Notes under the pieces: generated by a model
Seen by the model: only the letters and a program-made list of their open reading frames with translations
Told to the model about the DNA's origin: nothing
Databases searched by the model: none
Part shown: one piece after another, positions 55,291-64,000 of the stretch
Layout: every line of letters starts with the position of its first letter
How positions within the stretch are numbered: the first letter of the stretch is position 1
NCBI GenBank assembly: GCA_963556195.1
Contig: OY744525.1
Span: 25,889,913 to 25,953,912, forward strand
Direction of reading: 5' to 3'
DNA from: Sepiola atlantica
Lineage: Eukaryota; Mollusca; Cephalopoda; Sepiida; Sepiolidae
DNA length: 64,000 nt
Program-made: the position numbers and the translations under genes

Positions 55291-56578
55291 AAATTTTTTT
55301 TCTTTTTTAGAACTTAAAATATTTCTCAGTGTTGTGGGAGAGTGAAAAATTAGTTAGGATGAGGGGCGTGAGAGATTGAGGGATCAGGGAAAATTTTAGG
55401 GGTCAGGCCGAACATTTTAGGGGTCAGGCCAAATTTTTTTCTTTGTTTTTTGTTTTGAACTCAAAATATTTCTGAGGGTTGGGGAGAGTGAAAAATTAGT
55501 TGGGATGGGGAGCTGGAGAGATTGAGGGGTCGGGAAAATTTTAGGGGTCAGGCCGAACTTTTTAGGGGTCAGGCCAAATTTTCTTCTTTTTTTTTGGTTT
55601 TGAACTTAAAATATAACTCATGGTTGGGGGAGAATGAAAAATTAGTTAAGATGGGGAGCTGGAGAGATTGAGGGGTCAGGGAAATTTTTAGGGGTCAGGC
55701 CAAATTTTTTTCTTTTTCTTTTGTTTTGAACTCAAAATATTTCTCAGGGTTGGGGGAGAGTGAAAAATTAGTTAGGATGAGGGGCTGGAGAGATTGAGGG
55801 GTCGGGGGAAATTTTAGGGGTCAGGCCAAATTTTGTTGTTTTTTTTTTGTTTTGAACTCAAAATATTTCTCAAGGTTGGGGGAGAGTGAAAAACAAGTTG
55901 GAATGGGGGGCTGGAAAGATTGAGGGGTCGGGGAAAATTTTAGGAGTCAGGCCGAACTTTTTAGGGGTCAGGCCAAATTTTTTTTTTTTTGTTTGTTTTG
56001 AACTCAAAATATTTCTCAGGGTTGGGGCAAAGTAAAAAATTAGTTCGTTGCGGGACTGGAGAGATTGAGGGTTCGGGGAAAATTTTAGGGGTCAGGCCGA
56101 ACTTTTTAGGGGTCAGGCCAAATTTTTTCCTTTTTTTTGTTTTGAACTCAAAATATTTCTCAGGGTTGGGGGAGAGTGAAAAATTAGTTGGGATGGGGGG
56201 CTGGAGAGATTGAGGGGCCGGGGAAATTTTTAGGGGTCAGGCCGAACTTTTTAGGGGTCAGGCCAATTTTTAAAATTTTTTTATGTATTGAACTCAAAAT
56301 ATTTCTCAGGGTTGGGGGAGAGTGAAAAACAAGTTAGGATGGAGGCTGGAGAGATTGAGGGGTCCGGGAAAATTTTAGGGGTCAGGCCGAACTTTTTAGG
56401 AGTCAGGCCAATTTTTTTTTTTTTTGAACTCAAAATATTTCTCAGGGTTGGGGGAGAGTAAAACAAAATTGGGGGGTGCGGCTTGAGATATTAGGGGTAG
56501 GGGAAAATTGTAGGGGTCGTGCCAAACTTTTTAGGGGGCCGGGCGAAATTTTTTTGTTCTTTTGAACTTAAAATATTT
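55291..56578 (+). repeat. Composite block A', part 2: AACTCAAAATATTTCTCAGG repeat
   Basis: About ten units of 125-148 bp: GAACTCAAAATATTTCTCAG, GGGTTGGGGGAGAGTGAAAA, GGCTGGAGAGATTGAGG, one or two AGGGGTCAGGCC words and a T run. Strong G/T strand bias. Confidence 0.9.
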
Positions 56579-56579
56579 C

Positions 56580-57277
56580 GTAGGTAAGTATATAGTATGC
56601 ACACCGGGGCGGTGATACATACAAATATAGTATGTGCAGTGGGGCGGCGATAGGTATATATATATAGTATGTGCACCGGGGTGGCAATAGGTACGTGTAT
56701 AGTAGTGCATAGAGGTGGCGATAGGTACTATATAGCATGTGCACAGGGATGGCAGTAAGTATGTATATAGAATGCGCACTAGGGCGGTGATAGGTATATA
56801 TTTAGCATGCGCTCCGGGGCGGCGATCAGTACATATATAGCACGCACACCAGGGAGGAGATAGGTACGTATTTAGCACGCACATCAGGGAGGCGATAGGT
56901 ACGTATTTAGCACGCACACCGGGGCGGTGATAGGAACATATTTAGCATTTACATCAGGCCGGCGATAGAGACGTATTTAGCATTTGCACCGGGGCGGCGA
57001 TAGGTACGTTGTAGCATTCGCAATGGGGCGGCGATAGGTACGTATGCAGCATTCGCACTGGGGCAGCGATAGGTACGTATGTAGCATTTGCACCGGGGTA
57101 GCGATAGGTACGTATGTAGCATTTGCACTGGGGCAGCGATAGGTACTTATGTAGTATGCATACCGGGGTGGCAATAGGTACTTATATAGTATCTGCCGGG
57201 GCGGCGATAGGTACGTATATTGTATGTGCACCAGGGTGGCGATAGATATGTATATAGTATGAACACCGGGGCGGAGA
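56580..57277 (+). repeat. Composite block A', part 3: 35-bp minisatellite
   Basis: About 20 units of the same 35-bp repeat as 41570-42160, same orientation, ending in the same AACACCGGGGCGGAGATAAG boundary unit. Confidence 0.92.
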
Positions 57278-57500
57278 TAAGTACCTATATAGAAGGCGCA
57301 GATAGATGTGGTACTTTTTATAGAAATATGTCATACTATTGCCATGGGCAACGTAGGAGAAATGGTGGGGAAGAAGCAGCTTTCGCAAAAGGCAAAAATT
57401 AGAAAGTAGTGGTGAAATGGTGCGACCAGGGAAGAGAAAAGTAGAAAGATAAAGAGACGACTATAGAAGAGGGGGAAAAATAGAAGTTTGAATATAATTT
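57278..57500 (+). repeat. Composite block A', part 4: tail shared with 42161
   Basis: Homologous to 42161-42360. After this tail the 21-bp satellite does not resume; AT-rich unique DNA follows. Confidence 0.9.
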
Positions 57501-57874
57501 TTAAAGTTTTGGGGGTTGACAGAAACAAAACAAAAATAATGTGCCCATGTTACTCACCGTGTTGCCGAGAATATACATTCAAAAGTTCATTAAAAATAAT
57601 TTGAAATTTAAATTTATTTTAATATATATGCATCCCCTAAATGTTAACATTTACACACAAAAATAATATGCCCATGTTACTCACCGTATGTTTTAGAATA
57701 TATGTTCCCAAATTCATAATGATCCATTTACTAGATTACCCTGTATATATATATATATATATAAGGAAATGATAGTTTGCTTGAAGCATTGCTAGTGAAC
57801 ATGTATATATTTGTTAATTCTTATTCCACCTTCCGGTTCTCAACATTGCATTGCTCCTGCCTCAGAATTCTCAC

Positions 57875-57920
<46 letters not shown>

Positions 57921-58127
57921 CTAATTTTTCCTAGTTGTAACCTCAACTTTATTGCTTTTATGATTTATTCTATCTAGTTTTTTTATTACTATCTTTCATT
58001 ATCTTTCACCTTCCTTTTTCTAATATTACTATTTTTAAATTACTGGTATTAATTTTTAATTTATAATTATACAATTAAACATTATAAATTTGCTGTATCT
58101 TATATATTTTAAATACTATTATTTGTA
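57501..58127. other. AT-rich DNA with TA microsatellites
   Basis: (AT)n at 57744-57763 and 57877-57917. A repeated phrase AATAATGTGCCCATGTTACT with CACCGT occurs at 57536-57561 and 57663-57688. No gene. Confidence 0.6.
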
Positions 58128-58290
58128 TTTTTGAATTTTTTAGATGAGGATTGATAATTTGTATAATTTTGGTTATTCGGACTACATTTCCCATCATATC
58201 TGAAGAAGGCCGGAGGTTACAACAGCCGAAACATTGTGATGATACCACTTAAGATGAGAAATGTAGTCCGAATAACTAAAATTATACTAT
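58128..58290 (+). mobile_element. Compact Penelope-type inverted-arm unit
   Basis: Starts with the Penelope terminus TTTTTTAGATGAGGATTG. Arms 58161-58190 and 58258-58287 are inverted copies with one mismatch in 30. Between them lies a hammerhead-like core. Only about 130 bp from arm to arm, the smallest such unit in the window. Confidence 0.8.
58196..58241 (+). ncRNA. Hammerhead-like core, Penelope family
   Basis: CTGAAGA (58200-58206), an extra A, GGCCGG...CAGCC as an imperfect stem II, GAAA (58228-58231), then ACATTGTGATG. The palindromic ACGT of related copies is changed to ACAT, which weakens stem III. Confidence 0.4.
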
Positions 58291-58542
58291 TATTGGTATT
58301 ATTGTCGATTTAACATTCTGGTTTTCCCACATTAACGGGATATGAGTTTTTTTTTTCTCTTGACTTCTGTACGTGATTGCATTATAAGGGGACGCTGATA
58401 AAAAGACTTTTTGGAATCATCTAAAATATAATACAAAATAAAATTTTTCCAAATTGTTTTAGAAACGATCGTACGCCAAATATTTGTTGTGTTTGAATTC
58501 TTGGAACTGATATAAATAATGTTCTAATTTTATTTATCTCAA

Positions 58543-58577
<35 letters not shown>
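58291..58577. other. AT-rich spacer with (TA)n
   Basis: (TA)n at 58548-58575 abuts the palindrome that follows. No gene. Confidence 0.5.
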
Positions 58578-58578
<1 letters not shown>

Positions 58579-58812
58579 TAAGTCAGTTCATATTATATTC
58601 CAATAACCATGGTTTTATGTTATTATTTTTATTTTTTTACATTTCCAAACAACATGATATTTCTGTGAGATATATTTTTTACGGTCCGTTTTATTTGTCT
58701 TGTGACAATGAAAAAATATATCTCACAGAAATATCATGTTTTTGGAAATGTAAAAAAATAAAAATAATAAAATAAAACCATGGTTATTGGAATATAATAT
58801 GAACTGACTTAT
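58578..58812. repeat. Near-perfect palindrome with ~100-bp arms
   Basis: TAAGTCAGTTCATATTATAT, AACCATGGTTTTAT, TTTTTTACATTTCCAAA and ATGATATTTCTGTGAGATAT (58579-58680) are mirrored as the reverse complement at 58711-58811, with a spacer of about 30 bp and only a few mismatches or indels. Lies against a TA tract. Probably a MITE or foldback element. A transcript would make a long double-stranded hairpin. Confidence 0.92.
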
Positions 58813-58913
58813 ATTTGCTCTGTTATCAATAATTGACAATCATTGAGCTGAATCTTTTAAGGAGACTACGAAGTAAAAGGAACTGATAGTATATGCTAAT
58901 ACATATATTGTCA

Positions 58914-59515
<602 letters not shown>

Positions 59516-59540
59516 GTTGAAGACCATGGGAATTTTCACG

Positions 59541-59572
59541 TTTTATTATTTTCTTCACAGAAAATAATAAAA
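59541..59572. repeat. Perfect 14-bp hairpin
   Basis: TTTTATTATTTTCT, four-base loop, AGAAAATAATAAAA. Confidence 0.85.
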
Positions 59573-59614
59573 ACACAAAAGATAAAACAACAACAATCTT
59601 ATAGAAAAATAACA

Positions 59615-59655
59615 ACGCCTGCTGACGATCGCGATGATCGAAAGCGCTTGAGATG
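59615..59655 (+). ncRNA. Weak hammerhead-like motif
   Basis: CTGACGA near 59621, then TCGCGATGATC, GAAA, and self-complementary AGCGCT as a possible stem III. Stem I is not supported, so this is only a candidate. It lies 100 bp from a TA array like the better motifs. Confidence 0.25.
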
Positions 59656-59759
59656 GCAGAAAAAAAAAAAAGAACCCTCGGAACCATATTACACCAACTA
59701 CCAGCAGCGAATAGAATCATTGCTTAAATGCACTGATCCGATGAGAACTATCATTTCAA

Positions 59760-60230
59760 TGTGATGTCAGCCATAAGTATTAATCCTTATACAGAGTAAT
59801 TAAGTGATAGCCGTTTATCTGAAGGCATTTATGGGAAGATGAATTACTATTCTGAATCTGATATCAATGAAAGTGAACATCTGACTGATTTTGTCAATAG
59901 CAATTGTAAAGAGATCTCTGAGTTGGAGGCAATCTGCTGAGAATCAAGTGAGACAGAGAAGAGATGAATACTTTGAGTTTTATTGATTGAGACGTACAAA
60001 ATCTCCTTCTGCAACAACTTACTTCACATTCAAGTGTTTATGCTAATTTATTGAAATTGAAGGCAGGAAACGTTCAACTCAAATTTCAGTATATTAAATT
60101 CAAAAGAGAAATTCGCCAGTCTATAAAAAGGCTTTAGGTAGACTGCGAAATTGCACGAAAGATGAGCGATTCATATTACTTGACAGGCAGACATATTTAC
60201 TAAGTAAAGAATAGAAGTGGATCAGGAATG
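59760..60230. other. No gene recognised
   Basis: Composition is somewhat more balanced (AGTGATAGCCGTTTATCTGA, GCGAAATTGCACGAAAGATG-like), but frames are broken and no domain is seen. Confidence 0.35.
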
Positions 60231-61195
60231 GTAATAAGAAATAATGGAAGTAGATAAGGAATTCAGGAAGAAAGCGAATGGAAATAGAGACAAGAAATAG
60301 TTAAGGAAAATAAGTAAAAATGAAAAAAGACATAAGTATAAATGAAGGGATGAGAAAATAGAAAGTTAAAATGAAGAAAATGAAAAGTAAATTAATTAAA
60401 TTTGAAGGAACGATGATGTAATAAAGAAAGGAGAAATGAAGAGAAAACATGAAATGAAAGAAAAATAAGGAAAATGAAAGAAGAAAAATTAGGATGTAAA
60501 GAAGAATGAAATAGAAACAAGAAATAATGAAGGAAATAAGTAAATTTGAAAAAGGACATAAGTATAAATGAATGGATGAGAAAATAGGAAGTAAAAATTA
60601 TGGAATAAAGAAAAAGAGAAATGGAAAATAAAATCAGGAGAAATCAAGAAAAAACGAAAAGGGAAAGAAAGAAAAAATTAGGAAAAAGGGAATGAAAAGA
60701 ATAAAATAAGGAGAAATTAAGAAAAAACGAAACATGAAAGAAAGAAAAAATTAGGAAAAAAGGGAATGAAAAGAATAAAATAAGGAGAAATTAAGAAAAA
60801 AAAAAGGGAAAATGGAAGAAGGAAAAATGAGCAAAAACAGAAAAAAATGAAAGAATAAAATAAAAAGAAAAGAAGAAAAAACGGAAAATGGAAGGAAAAA
60901 TGAAAAAAAAATGAAAGAATAAAATAAGGAGAAATGAAGAAAAAATTGAAGAATGTAAAAATGAGTAAAAATGGAAGAACAAAATAAAGGGAAATGAAAA
61001 AAAACGTAAATGAAGGAATGAAAAATGAAGAACAAAGGAAAAATGAAAGAATGAAATAAGGAGAAATGGAGAAAAAAAATGGAAAATTGGAAAAATGAGG
61101 AAAAATGGAAAAATGGAAGAATAAAATAAATGGAAATGAAAAAAAATGCAAGGAAGGGAGGGAGAAATGGAAAGTGGGAGGGAAATAGGGAGGGG
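60231..61195. repeat. Purine-rich minisatellite, GAAATGAAGAAAAAATGAAAG type
   Basis: About 1 kb in which AATAAAATAAGGAGAAAT, GGAAAAATGA and AAGAAAAAA words recur with a loose 40-60 bp spacing. Nearly pure purine plus T. Phe-rich minus-strand open frames are artefacts. Confidence 0.9.
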
Positions 61196-61204
61196 AGGGA
61201 GGGA

Positions 61205-61345
61205 AATTGTTGTTTTTTGTTTTTGGTTTTTCAGAACATGATTGAGTTTTGCAAAGAGAAAAAAACAATAAAACATCAATGTTAGGTACATTTTAAGTCG
61301 GGAAGCCGATATCTTCAGACAGCCTGATCTGGTAGCACCAGGTGG
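61205..61345 (-). repeat. SINE head fragment
   Basis: Same head as 11395-11540 and 15975-16110 (minus: CCTGGTGCTACCAGATCAGG, CTGAAGATATCGGCTTCC, TTTGCAAAACTCAATCATG, CAAAAACAAAAAAC). Confidence 0.8.
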
Positions 61346-61539
61346 GTGATTTGGTGAGTAAATTGCAAATTGAGACTAATGCGAACAATTAAAATAAAAT
61401 AAATTCTAAAAAATACCGCAATCTTAAAATGAAGGAATATTTTAGCATGTATTTTGTGTGATTAAAATATATAGCAAAAAAAACTTTAGGGAAACAAACG
61501 TTGATTGACTCAGATTTAGTATAATAATAGATACACACA
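61346..61539. other. Spacer with short interspersed match
   Basis: 61470-61530 is shared with 27045-27105. No gene. Confidence 0.4.
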
Positions 61540-61726
61540 TAGGTACGGCATCGACTCTTGGCAGGTTGAACTGGCTTCATCCAAAGGAAGAAATTTCTAG
61601 AGCGTATTACATTCACAAACAGTCCTCCTGCATACAGCGCCTGGTATTCTTAAAGGTCACTCATCTGGTACTGACCAGGCTTATCGTTGCTTAACTTTGG
61701 TGATCTAATGAGAACCGGTGTGTCAA
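61540..61726 (-). mobile_element. 5S-rRNA-derived SINE, copy 2
   Basis: On the minus strand: TTGACACACCGGTTCTC, GATCACCAAAGTTAAGCAAC, GCCTGGTCAGTACCAGATGA, GTGACC, AGAATACCAGGCGCTGTA. This follows the 3' two-thirds of 5S rRNA nearly base for base, including the box C region. The body that follows (about 90 bp) ends near CCTGCCAAGAGTCGATGCCG. The 5' third of 5S, including box A, is missing or replaced. Confidence 0.85.
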
Positions 61727-62395
61727 TATGATGATGCTGTGTAACACATATAGATACATACATTCATTTACATATACATTATATAAGTAACTATATTTAT
61801 TTATAAACGAGATCTCTCCTGAAAGGAACCAGCTATTTAATATTAATAGTAGCTGACATATTGCAATAATATGTTGGTCCCCTTGGGCCATCATACAGTT
61901 ATATCAATATCTTCTCCACTTCACGTTTCAAAATTTTACAAATACTTTTTTGAAATAGCATTTGCTCTGAGGTAGCATTCAACTTAATTTCTTTCAATCG
62001 CATTTCCATAATGATTTTACCTTTGAGAAAAGTCAGAAATTGCAGCAAGCAGAACAAGGAAATAAACAGCTTCAGCGATGGATAAGGAATATGACAAGCT
62101 CTGATTGGTTGAGCAAGGTCACATTTTTAGAAAACTTAATTAGATCAGTTGGTGTCAATAAATGGTACTTTACAGAAACCCCCTCACCATGATCAACCTA
62201 GAAAGGATATGTTAATGGAAAGTTCCTATGTGTCTAATAAGCTGCCCAATCAATGAAATTTGTGAAAGTGTAATGTTACTAATAATCTGTTTGTAACGTT
62301 AGATAGAGAATTATTTTGACCCCAACCGATTGCCCGTCGTTTCATCAACAGAAAACATTTTAAGTCTCGTTGACTCGTTGTAGGTAGTCATCTCA
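61727..62395. other. No gene recognised
   Basis: AT-rich. A splice-acceptor-like TTTCATCAACAG ends at 62351, 45 bp before the small ORF below. Confidence 0.4.
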
Positions 62396-62494
62396 ATGGA
62401 TAGTAGTGTCTCCCTTTTTTCCCTCTTCTTTTCCATGTTGGTAACAGCCGTTGTCATCATGTTCCTTGTAGCTATAATAATTGAAGCCATTTAA
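62396..62494 (+). CDS. Possible sarcolipin/sarcolamban-like transmembrane micropeptide
   Basis: A 32-residue frame with a good start context (TCTCAATGG) and an in-frame stop 15 bp upstream. Layout: polar N-terminus MDSSVS, an unbroken hydrophobic stretch from L7 to I29, and a single acidic residue (E30) near the C-terminus. Residues 7-17 (LFSLFFSMLVT) share the pattern L-F-x2-F-x3-L-x-T with vertebrate sarcolipin, one of the small SERCA-regulating peptides. This is a by-eye resemblance over a short hydrophobic stretch, which is prone to chance. AATAAA signals lie 324 and 396 bp after the stop. If real, it would be the last coding exon of a small gene acting in the ER/SR membrane. Confidence 0.35.
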   Translation: MDSSVSLFSLFFSMLVTAVVIMFLVAIIIEAI

Positions 62495-62817
62495 CAAAAA
62501 CAATTCTATTTTCGCTCTGTTATTATCATTTTGATTTATTTAGTTCTTTGCAGCAAGTTTATCTAGATAATTGCGTCTTCCCGGCCATCCCTAGTGGAGG
62601 ATGGTGGAAGAGCTTCGAAATGACATCAATTTACTTCGATGTAGAACACCTTATCTGGCTTCTTTGCCACATCGACTTCCTGTACACATAGCTCTAACTT
62701 TTAATTTTAATTTATGATGGAATTTTCCACTTTTCTACTTTTTCTAACCTAATGTAAAAAATCCCGTTTTTAGCATTATTTTAACATACCCATGTCCAAT
62801 ATTATTACAAGAAGATG

Positions 62818-62850
62818 AATAAAATGACCTGATGAATATTCTGTGTGTCC
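62818..62850 (+). terminator. Candidate poly(A) signal and GT-rich element
   Basis: AATAAA at 62818-62823 is followed 20 bp later by TCTGTGTGTCC. A second AATAAA lies at 62890-62895 with GTGTCTGTC downstream. These would suit a plus-strand transcript containing the ORF at 62396. Confidence 0.4.
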
Positions 62851-63044
62851 ATCTTCTTCTCGGCCGCTGAAGACAAGTTGTAATTTTTTAATAAAGTTGA
62901 CAAATCATGTGTCTGTCTTATGGCAGGAAGTGTACCACATATTGTAGTAGTTTTCTGCCTTGGTTACAAGTGTTTTACTTAATTGAACCAAATTCAAAAT
63001 ATAAGAGTTAGTTATCTGTCATCACATGCTAACACTTTTATACA

Positions 63045-63200
63045 GGGTGACTCCCCAAAAATGCCATTCATAAAGTCGTTAATAAAAGTCACAATCCCTT
63101 CTGTAATCCGATATATTTGATACAAATAAACGTCACTCCATGCTTGACTTGTCCATCAAGTTTCAGTCATGAATGTCCAACAGTCTTTGTTTTATCGTTA
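63045..63200 (-). mobile_element. DDE-transposon end
   Basis: Reverse of the sequence at 10305-10445 and 28275-28415 (AAACAAAGACTGTTGGACAT on the minus strand) running to CAGGGTGACTCCCC, which may be the outer end. Confidence 0.65.
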
Positions 63201-63246
63201 TTTAATGATAAGCACACCTGGATGCGATGTGAAAAATTGTTGATAA

Positions 63247-63661
63247 CTATTGTCTAAAGTTTAAAAGCGAATTATCCCTGTTTCGGAATTTTTTAGATGA
63301 GGATTGATTATTTGGATTATTCGGACTACTGTTCTCATCTTGGATGTTATTCTCACAACGTTTCGGTCGATGTAATCTCCGACCTTCTTCAGGTGTATTT
63401 TGTCGAACTCGGGAATCTGTACAGAATTTCGAACGGAACCCTTTTTTTAATCTGTAGGGGTAGCTTGCACTTGTTCCATCAGTCATGACCAGGTAGAAAT
63501 CTTTAGTAATTGGTAATTGTATTCTTAGGAATACAATTAGCCCGCACTGAGGATTGAAGACTGTCACTTAGAACTGATTATCACTTAGCACTTTTATCCG
63601 TTGCACCGAAACGTTGTGAGATTAACATCCAAGATGAGAACAGTAGTCCGAATATACCAAA
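63247..63661 (-). mobile_element. Solo Penelope terminal unit with inverted arms
   Basis: Left arm 63311-63367 (TTCGGACTACTGTTCTCATC, TTGGATGTTATTCTCACAAC) is mirrored at 63603-63661 (GTTGTGAGATTAACATCCAA, GATGAGAACAGTAGTCCGAA). Between them is sequence shared with 26520-26740 and the hammerhead-like core. No coding sequence. Confidence 0.8.
63354..63395 (-). ncRNA. Hammerhead-ribozyme-like core, best Penelope copy
   Basis: On the minus strand CAC (63395-63393), CTGAAGA (63392-63386), extra A, stem II GGTCGG...TCGACC with six pairs, GAAA, palindromic ACGT stem III, GTT cleavage triplet, GTG pairing with CAC. All conserved positions are intact. Confidence 0.6.
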
Positions 63662-64000
63662 TAATATGAATTATCTCTCTTACTCTTGCTTGAACCTAAT
63701 GGCAGGATCTAGTGTTTAGATTTAAAATCAATCAATGTTATGACAGGAAGCATGCTGGTGTCAATGTTTTTTCTTGTTGTTATAAACAATCCCTAGAGTG
63801 TAGTGATTTATGATTGGTATAAGTTTTAGTGCCATATTGGATGAGGGTAGAATGAAAAGCGGATCGACAAACAGATAGACCATTTTTGTATTTTACATAT
63901 ACAGATTTCATTCAATATAACAAAACCAAACATGTCCAGCCCTTAAAAACTTATCAGGGAAAAAACAGACTACAGCTATGGACCATTTTTATATTTTATA
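63662..64000. other. No gene recognised
   Basis: GGACCATTTTTATATTTTA near the window end echoes GACCATTTTTGTATTTTACA at 63879, a short direct repeat. Nothing else was seen. Confidence 0.4.

Noticed and set aside
60717..61291. Phe/Ser/Pro-rich frames on the minus strand
   Set aside because: Same cause as the purine tract at 38.4 kb; two overlapping frames are open at once.
61640..61726. Functional 5S rRNA gene
   Set aside because: The first third of 5S is missing, and the sequence continues into a body shared with a second dispersed copy.

Overview
The window looks like gene-poor cephalopod DNA, most likely Octopus. It is strongly AT-rich and holds an octopus-style protocadherin whose whole ectodomain lies in one exon. 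Around it is a dense mix of Penelope-like, LINE, Copia, DDE-transposon, hAT-type and SINE remnants, with many TA, AAT and GA/CT microsatellites. A LINE 3' tail common in octopus DNA ends two copies (near 8.9 and 32.75 kb). The species call is an inference from these traits.

Layout. 0-6.9 kb: LINE relic, a 2.3 kb foldback element (2038-4346) enclosing a possible cysteine-rich ORF, and a degenerate hAT-type element carrying sixteen copies of a 55-bp repeat. 7-10.7 kb: a broken Penelope element and a LINE reverse transcriptase, both on the minus strand, then a DDE-transposon relic. 11.8-14.2 kb (minus): the only confident host gene, a six-cadherin-repeat protocadherin with signal peptide, membrane helix and short tail; splice signals suggest a 5' UTR intron and a phase-0 intron just before the apparent stop. 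14.4-22.9 kb: a large AAT compound microsatellite, SINEs with snRNA, tRNA and other heads, and a Copia gag relic. 23.1-25.9 kb: a second, longer Penelope copy split by two SINE insertions whose target duplications are visible. 26-40 kb: more Penelope ends, LINE 3' ends, 5S-rRNA- and U2-snRNA-headed SINEs, a 454-bp hAT-type MITE, and purine-rich minisatellites. 40.7-57.5 kb: a composite satellite. A 12.6-kb array of a 21-bp unit is flanked on both sides by the same ordered series of four other repeat blocks in the same orientation. 57.7-64 kb: TA arrays, a nearly perfect 100-bp-arm palindrome, more Penelope ends, a second 5S-headed SINE, and a possible 32-residue transmembrane micropeptide with poly(A) signals downstream.

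The strongest unifying theme is a recurring design: short inverted arms around a hammerhead-ribozyme-like core. It appears in at least four sequence-distinct families. The copy at 39911-39958 satisfies every paired and conserved position of a minimal type I hammerhead. Almost all mobile-element coding sequence here is visibly broken by stops and frameshifts.
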